In this document: piece after piece, positions 5,434-9,283 of the stretch
How positions within the stretch are numbered: the stretch's first letter is position 1
How the letters are laid out: every line of letters starts with the position of its first letter
From: an uncultured Selenomonadaceae bacterium
GTDB taxonomy: Bacteria > Bacillota > Negativicutes > Selenomonadales > Selenomonadaceae
DNA: 9,283 bases
NCBI GenBank assembly: GCA_905236325.1
Contig: CAJOPJ010000067.1
Span: forward strand, 1-9,283
Reading direction: 5' to 3'
The notes under the pieces: generated by a model
Seen by the model: only the letters and a program-made list of their open reading frames with translations
Told to the model about the DNA's origin: nothing
Databases searched by the model: none
Program-made: the position numbers and the translations under genes

Positions 5434-6709
5434 ATTCCACGCGAATGACGCTTAAAATTTTATCGACAGAATCAAGTTTATTAAGTGCGTCCTCTGCCTT
5501 TAAAATATTTTTATGTTTAACTGCGTGAGTTACAACAACAATTTCTGCGTGGTCTTGCATTTCGACTTCAGCTTGCATAACAGATTTTAAGCTGACATTG
5601 GCGTTGCCGAAACTTGTTGCAATTTGTCCAAGTACGCCGGGCTTATCATCAACCAGTAAACGCAAATAGTAAGCAGAAACAGTTTCTTCGACAGGGCAAA
5701 TATTTTTTTGTTCATAACAAGTGCAACCAAAACGCCCTGAACTTTCAGTCAGAATGCCTCGTGTAATTTCGATAATGTCTGAAATTACAGCAGAGGCAGT
5801 CGGTTCCCCTGCACCCGGACCATAAAACATAGTTTCGCCGACAGGTACGCCGCGTACAAAAATTGCATTCATAACGCCGTGAACATTTGCAAGCGGATGA
5901 TTTTTATCAAGCAGGACAGGGTGAACGCGAACATCAATTCCAAGTTCAGACTGCTTGCCAATAGCCAAAAGTTTTACAACATAACCAAGCTGTTCAGCGT
6001 GCTTAATATCAGCCGGCGTAATTTTTGTAATACCTTCAATCGCGACATCTTCAAACTTGACGCGTGAATTAAAAGCAATTGACGCAAGGATAGCGATTTT
6101 TCTGCCAGCATCTTTGCCTTCAACATCAGCAGCAGGATTGCGTTCAGCGTAGCCTTTTTCCTGCGCTTCTTTAAGCACTGTGTCATAATCAACGCCGCTG
6201 GAAGTCATTTTTGTAAGCATATAGTTTGTTGTGCCATTCACAATACCGAGTACTTCGGTAATTTTGTTGGCAGTAAGCGAACGTTTCAGCGGCATAATAA
6301 TTGGAATTGCGCCGCCGACTGAGGCTTCAAATAAAAAGTCAACATGATTTTTTTCTGCAGCGTCAAAAAGTTCCGCGCCGAATTGCGCGACAACATCTTT
6401 GTTAGCAGTGACAACATTTTTGCCGTGCGCCATAGCTTGCAGGATAAAATCTTTCGCAGGATTGATCCCGCCCATGAGTTCCACGACAATTTTAATTTCA
6501 TCATCGTTCAAGATTGAGTCATAGTCATTTGTAGCAGGCAAGCCTTTCTCTTGCAAAGCCGGAATTTCACGCGGCAGAACCAAAATATTTTTAATTTCGA
6601 TTTCGGCTTCGGCGCGTTGTGTAATAATTGCTTGATTTTCCTGCAAATATTTAATTACACTGCCGCCGATAGTTCCTGCGCCAAGTAAGGCAATTTTGAT
6701 TTTGTTCAT
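5432..6709 (-). CDS. hom: homoserine dehydrogenase with C-terminal ACT domain
   Basis: This enzyme reduces aspartate semialdehyde to homoserine with NAD(P)H, the branch point to threonine and methionine. The 425-residue protein is a monofunctional type. It has a Rossmann fold with G10-A-G12-T-I-G15, TANK at 101-104, the substrate region GIVNGTTNYML at 155-165, the catalytic DVEGKDAGRK at 195-204 (K204 the likely catalytic lysine), and an ACT domain at about 347-420 beginning YYLRLLVDDKPGVL. The ACT domain is the usual site of threonine feedback inhibition (family knowledge). GGAGGT at 6726-6721 lies 11 nt before the ATG at 6709. The gene follows potA by 35 bp on the same strand, too short for a T-box or other leader. 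A heptamer repeat array starts directly at its stop codon. Confidence 0.97.
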   Translation of the reverse strand: MNKIKIALLGAGTIGGSVIKYLQENQAIITQRAEAEIEIKNILVLPREIPALQEKGLPATNDYDSILNDDEIKIVVELMGGINPAKDFILQAMAHGKNVVTANKDVVAQFGAELFDAAEKNHVDFLFEASVGGAIPIIMPLKRSLTANKITEVLGIVNGTTNYMLTKMTSSGVDYDTVLKEAQEKGYAERNPAADVEGKDAGRKIAILASIAFNSRVKFEDVAIEGITKITPADIKHAEQLGYVVKLLAIGKQSELGIDVRVHPVLLDKNHPLANVHGVMNAIFVRGVPVGETMFYGPGAGEPTASAVISDIIEITRGILTESSGRFGCTCYEQKNICPVEETVSAYYLRLLVDDKPGVLGQIATSFGNANVSLKSVMQAEVEMQDHAEIVVVTHAVKHKNILKAEDALNKLDSVDKILSVIRVE

Positions 6710-6744
6710 TTTTTTATTTTACCTCCAAAAAAAATAGTGGACAA

Positions 6745-7818
6745 TTATACATTTTCAATTAACGCAGCCTCATCTTCCGACTGCGGCTTGCTCATAATTT
6801 GTATGTTGTAGGGATCCAAATGCAAACTGACTTGTTCGCCGACTTTGCGACCGTGAATTGATTGAACAAGCCATTCAATTCCGCCTGCCTCAACAATAAT
6901 ATCATAAGACATACCCCAAAAGCCGACGCGTGTTACAGTTCCATTCAGCGCGTCATCTTGAGGTTCGGCAAGCGTAATATCTTCGGGGCGAATCTGAACA
7001 TCAACAGGACATTCTTCCGGAAAGCCTTCATCGACGCATTGATATTCGCGCCCCAAAATTCTAACCAATTTGTCGCGAACCATTACGCCGTTAATAATAT
7101 TGCTGTCGCCAATGAAGTCAGCCACAAAAGCATTTTCCGGTTCATTGTAAACATTTTCCGGCGTACCGACTTGTTGAATGTAACCTTGATTCATAACCAC
7201 CACAGTATCAGACATTGACAAGGCCTCTTCTTGGTCGTGCGTGACAAAAATAAAAGTTATTCCTGTTTCGCGATTTATGCGGACAAGTTCATTGCGCATG
7301 GCGCGTCTAAGTTTTAAATCCAATGCGCTCAATGGTTCGTCAAGCAGCAGGACTTTAGGTTCATTGACAATCGCTCTTGCAATCGCAATACGCTGTTGCT
7401 GTCCGCCTGAAAGTTTTGTAACATCGTGATTTTCATAACCTTCAAGGTTGACAAGTTTTAGCGCATACTTAACTTTGCCTTTGATATAGTCATCTGATTT
7501 GCCGGCAATTTTTGGTCCGAAAGAAATATTTTCCTCAACGTTCATGTGCGAAAATAATGAATACTTTTGAAAGACAGTATTGATTGGTCTTTGATTCGGC
7601 GGTATGCGTGTAATATCTTTGCCGTCGAAAATAACCTTGCCACTGTCCGGTTGTTCAAAGCCGCCGATAATTCTAAGCAGCGTAGTTTTTCCACAACCTG
7701 ATGGTCCAAGTAAAGTTACAAATTCATTTTCGTGGATTGTTAAGTCAATTTCGTCCAAGACAGTCAGATTACCAAATGTCTTAACAATATTTTCAAGGTG
7801 AATAAGTTCTTTTTTCAT
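6745..7818 (-). CDS. potA: spermidine/putrescine-type ABC transporter ATP-binding protein
   Basis: The cytoplasmic ATPase that would power polyamine import (PotABCD type). Its 357 residues hold a full ABC domain: Walker A GPSGCGKT at 38-45, Q-loop Q84 in VFQKYSLFSHMNVEENISFG, signature LSGGQQQR at 136-143, Walker B LLLDEP with D160/E161, D-loop SALD at 164-167 and H-loop H194. A C-terminal TOBE regulatory domain covers about 275-350. The sequence around the Q-loop matches PotA better than the iron (FbpC) or sugar ATPases. The ATG at 7818 is forced by an in-frame TGA just upstream. The only purine-rich site, GGGAGG at 7840-7835, is 16 nt away, which is unusually far. No potB, potC or potD follows; the next gene is hom. 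Either the permeases are elsewhere or this ATPase serves another system, possibly the binding protein at 4281-5348. Confidence 0.93.
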   Translation of the reverse strand: MKKELIHLENIVKTFGNLTVLDEIDLTIHENEFVTLLGPSGCGKTTLLRIIGGFEQPDSGKVIFDGKDITRIPPNQRPINTVFQKYSLFSHMNVEENISFGPKIAGKSDDYIKGKVKYALKLVNLEGYENHDVTKLSGGQQQRIAIARAIVNEPKVLLLDEPLSALDLKLRRAMRNELVRINRETGITFIFVTHDQEEALSMSDTVVVMNQGYIQQVGTPENVYNEPENAFVADFIGDSNIINGVMVRDKLVRILGREYQCVDEGFPEECPVDVQIRPEDITLAEPQDDALNGTVTRVGFWGMSYDIIVEAGGIEWLVQSIHGRKVGEQVSLHLDPYNIQIMSKPQSEDEAALIENV

Positions 7819-7859
7819 CTTGCCAGTTGTTCAGCCTCCCAATAAAAATTTCGGCATTA

Positions 7860-7888
7860 ATTATATTTTAATTGCAAAAAAACTTCAA
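7860..7888 (-). promoter_or_regulatory. promoter of potA and probably of the downstream minus-strand genes
   Basis: Read on the minus strand, TTGAAG (7888-7883) is followed by a 17-bp spacer and a perfect TATAAT (7865-7860). This is a good vegetative sigma-factor promoter. The expected start is near 7853, giving a leader of about 35 nt before the potA ATG. Its -35 box overlaps the weak -35 of the divergent aminopeptidase promoter, so the two probably compete for polymerase. It is the only strong minus-strand promoter I found upstream of the whole gene series. Confidence 0.75.
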
Positions 7889-7914
7889 CAACAAAAAAAA
7901 ATTTGTGCTATAAT
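7884..7914 (+). promoter_or_regulatory. extended -10 promoter of the aminopeptidase gene
   Basis: The -10 box TATAAT lies at 7909-7914 and is preceded by TG at 7906-7907, giving the extended form TGCTATAAT. The best -35 is TTCAAC at 7884-7889, matching only 3 of 6 consensus bases at 19-bp spacing, so the extended -10 probably carries recognition. Transcription would start near 7921, leaving a leader of about 25 nt that includes the ribosome binding site. Confidence 0.7.
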
Positions 7915-7945
7915 GCAAAAAGTTCTTTTGGAAAGGAAGATTTTA

Positions 7946-9283
7946 ATGGCTGAAGACAAAAACAAAAAATCCAGCGTGTGGAGTACTTACACGCAGGAAG
8001 ACAAAGTTGCAATGGAAAATCTTTGCAAGGATTATATCGACTTTATAAGCACCTGCAAAACTGAACGCGAAAGTGTTGCTCATGCTGTTTTGCAGGCTGA
8101 AAAAGTCGGCTACAAAAATCTTGAAAATATTATCAGCACCGGACAGACTTTAAAACCCGGCGACAAAGTTTATTATGCTTTTATGAAAAAATCTTTGGTT
8201 ATGTTTCAAATTGGAACTGAACCTATCGAATGCGGCTTAAAAATTCTCGGCGCACATGTCGATACCTGCCGACTTGATGTTAAGCAAAATCCACTTTATG
8301 AGGACGGCGGGCTTGCTTATCTTGATACGCACTACTATGGCGGCATTAAAAAATATCAATGGGTGACTTTGCCACTTGCAATGCACGGCGTTGTTGTAAA
8401 AAAAACCGGCGAAGTTTTGGAAATTAAAATTGGCGAAGATGAAACCGATCCTGTATTTTGCGTAACTGATTTGCTGATTCACCTTTCGCAAGAACAAATG
8501 AAAAAAGACGCAACTAAAGTCATAACCGGTGAAAATCTTGATATTTTAGTTGGAAATTATCCACTCAAGGACGGCGACAAAGAATCTGTCAAGGACGGCA
8601 TTTATAAACTTATCAAAGAAAAATACAACATTGACAAGGAAGATTTTCTTTCGGCTGAACTTGCTTTAGTACCGGCAGGTCGTGCGCGTGAACTTGGTTT
8701 TGACAGAAGCATGGTTCTAGGTTATGGTCAGGACGACAGAGTTTGCAGTTTTACTTCGCTGGTTGCAATGTTGGAAATTGCTGACAAAAATATTGACAAA
8801 ACTGCGTGTTGCCTCTTAGTTGACAAGGAAGAAATCGGCAGTTACGGCGCAACAGGTATGAAGTCTAAGTATTTTGAAAATGCGCTGGCCGAAGTCATGA
8901 ATGCTTGCGGTCAATATTCCGAATTGAAATTGCGCCGCGCACTTCAAAATTCTGTAATGTTAAGCAGTGATGTTTCAAGTGCTTATGACGCGCTTTATGC
9001 AAGTGCTTATGACAAAAAAAATGTTGCATATCTCGGCAAAGGTATGGTATTTAACAAATTCACAGGTTCGCGCGGAAAATCCGGCTCAAGCGAAGCAAAT
9101 GCTGAATATGTTGGTAAATTGCGTGAGGCTCTGGATAAAAATAATGTGCACTATCAATTTTCTGAACTTGGCAAAGTTGACTTAGGCGGCGGCGGAACTA
9201 TTGCTTACATTATGGCTATTTATGGCATGGAAGTTATTGACAGCGGCGTTGCAGTTTTAAGTATGCACGCACCTTGGGAAGCG
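7946..9283 (+). CDS. M18-family aspartyl-type zinc aminopeptidase, C-terminus cut by the window edge
   Basis: A cytoplasmic metallo-aminopeptidase that removes N-terminal (often acidic) residues from peptides using two zinc ions. The visible 446 residues stay open to the window edge in frame. The M18 metal and catalytic residues are in place: H104 and D106 in GAHVDT, bridging D264 in GQDDRV, catalytic E295 and ligand E296 in DKEEIGS, D342 in SSDVSSAYD, and H441 in LSMHAPWE. Family members are about 460-470 residues long, so only the last few are missing. AAAGGAAG sits 6 nt before the ATG at 7946. The first dozen residues are charged and probably disordered. The gene is transcribed divergently from potA, from an extended -10 promoter. 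No functional link to its neighbours is evident. Confidence 0.95.
   Translation, partial: MAEDKNKKSSVWSTYTQEDKVAMENLCKDYIDFISTCKTERESVAHAVLQAEKVGYKNLENIISTGQTLKPGDKVYYAFMKKSLVMFQIGTEPIECGLKILGAHVDTCRLDVKQNPLYEDGGLAYLDTHYYGGIKKYQWVTLPLAMHGVVVKKTGEVLEIKIGEDETDPVFCVTDLLIHLSQEQMKKDATKVITGENLDILVGNYPLKDGDKESVKDGIYKLIKEKYNIDKEDFLSAELALVPAGRARELGFDRSMVLGYGQDDRVCSFTSLVAMLEIADKNIDKTACCLLVDKEEIGSYGATGMKSKYFENALAEVMNACGQYSELKLRRALQNSVMLSSDVSSAYDALYASAYDKKNVAYLGKGMVFNKFTGSRGKSGSSEANAEYVGKLREALDKNNVHYQFSELGKVDLGGGGTIAYIMAIYGMEVIDSGVAVLSMHAPWEA

Noticed and set aside
6710..6744. T-box or other amino-acid leader ahead of hom
   Set aside because: Only 35 bp separate potA and hom, filled by the ribosome binding site and an A-rich run.
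8237..8497. Open frame on the minus strand inside the aminopeptidase gene
   Set aside because: It is antisense to a well-conserved M18 coding region, has no recognisable domain and no ribosome binding site of note.

Overview
The window (about 40% G+C by eye) looks like ordinary chromosome of a low-G+C anaerobic bacterium of the Bacillota. A Negativicutes-like (diderm) member is my best guess, and it is inference. The grounds are strong AGGAG-type ribosome binding sites, a solute-binding protein with a non-lipoprotein signal peptide, a cobalamin-pathway methylase, and the mix of low-G+C-type enzymes. No phage, transposon, CRISPR, tRNA or rRNA sequence was seen.

Layout: eight genes lie on the minus strand and read from high to low coordinates. 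They are potA (polyamine-type ABC ATPase), hom (homoserine dehydrogenase), a periplasmic solute-binding protein, rimO (ribosomal protein S12 methylthiotransferase), thrB (homoserine kinase), a LysR-type regulator, cobM/cbiF (precorrin-4 C11-methyltransferase) and the first 53 codons of a 6-phosphofructokinase that runs off the left edge. One gene, an M18-family zinc aminopeptidase, reads rightward from 7946 and runs off the right edge. The 127-bp gap between potA and the aminopeptidase holds two back-to-back promoters whose -35 boxes overlap. It is the only clear promoter region in the window.

The minus-strand genes are closely spaced (gaps of 30 to 83 bp, one 4-bp overlap) and no convincing terminator was found between them, so they may form one long mixed transcription unit. 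Functionally they are a patchwork: two of the three homoserine-to-threonine enzymes (hom, thrB; thrC is absent), a transport ATPase and a binding protein without permeases, a ribosome-modification enzyme, one cobalamin step and a glycolytic enzyme.

The least explained structure is a set of degenerate 7-bp-period repeats in four intergenic gaps (SBP/hom, thrB/rimO, lysR/thrB, cobM/lysR), each directly 3' of a stop codon. Each array has a different unit. The clearest, at 5381-5433, also folds into a 14-bp stem in the transcribed strand. I found no convincing novel multi-gene system. The heptamer arrays and the orphan PotA/binding-protein pairing are the points worth a second look.
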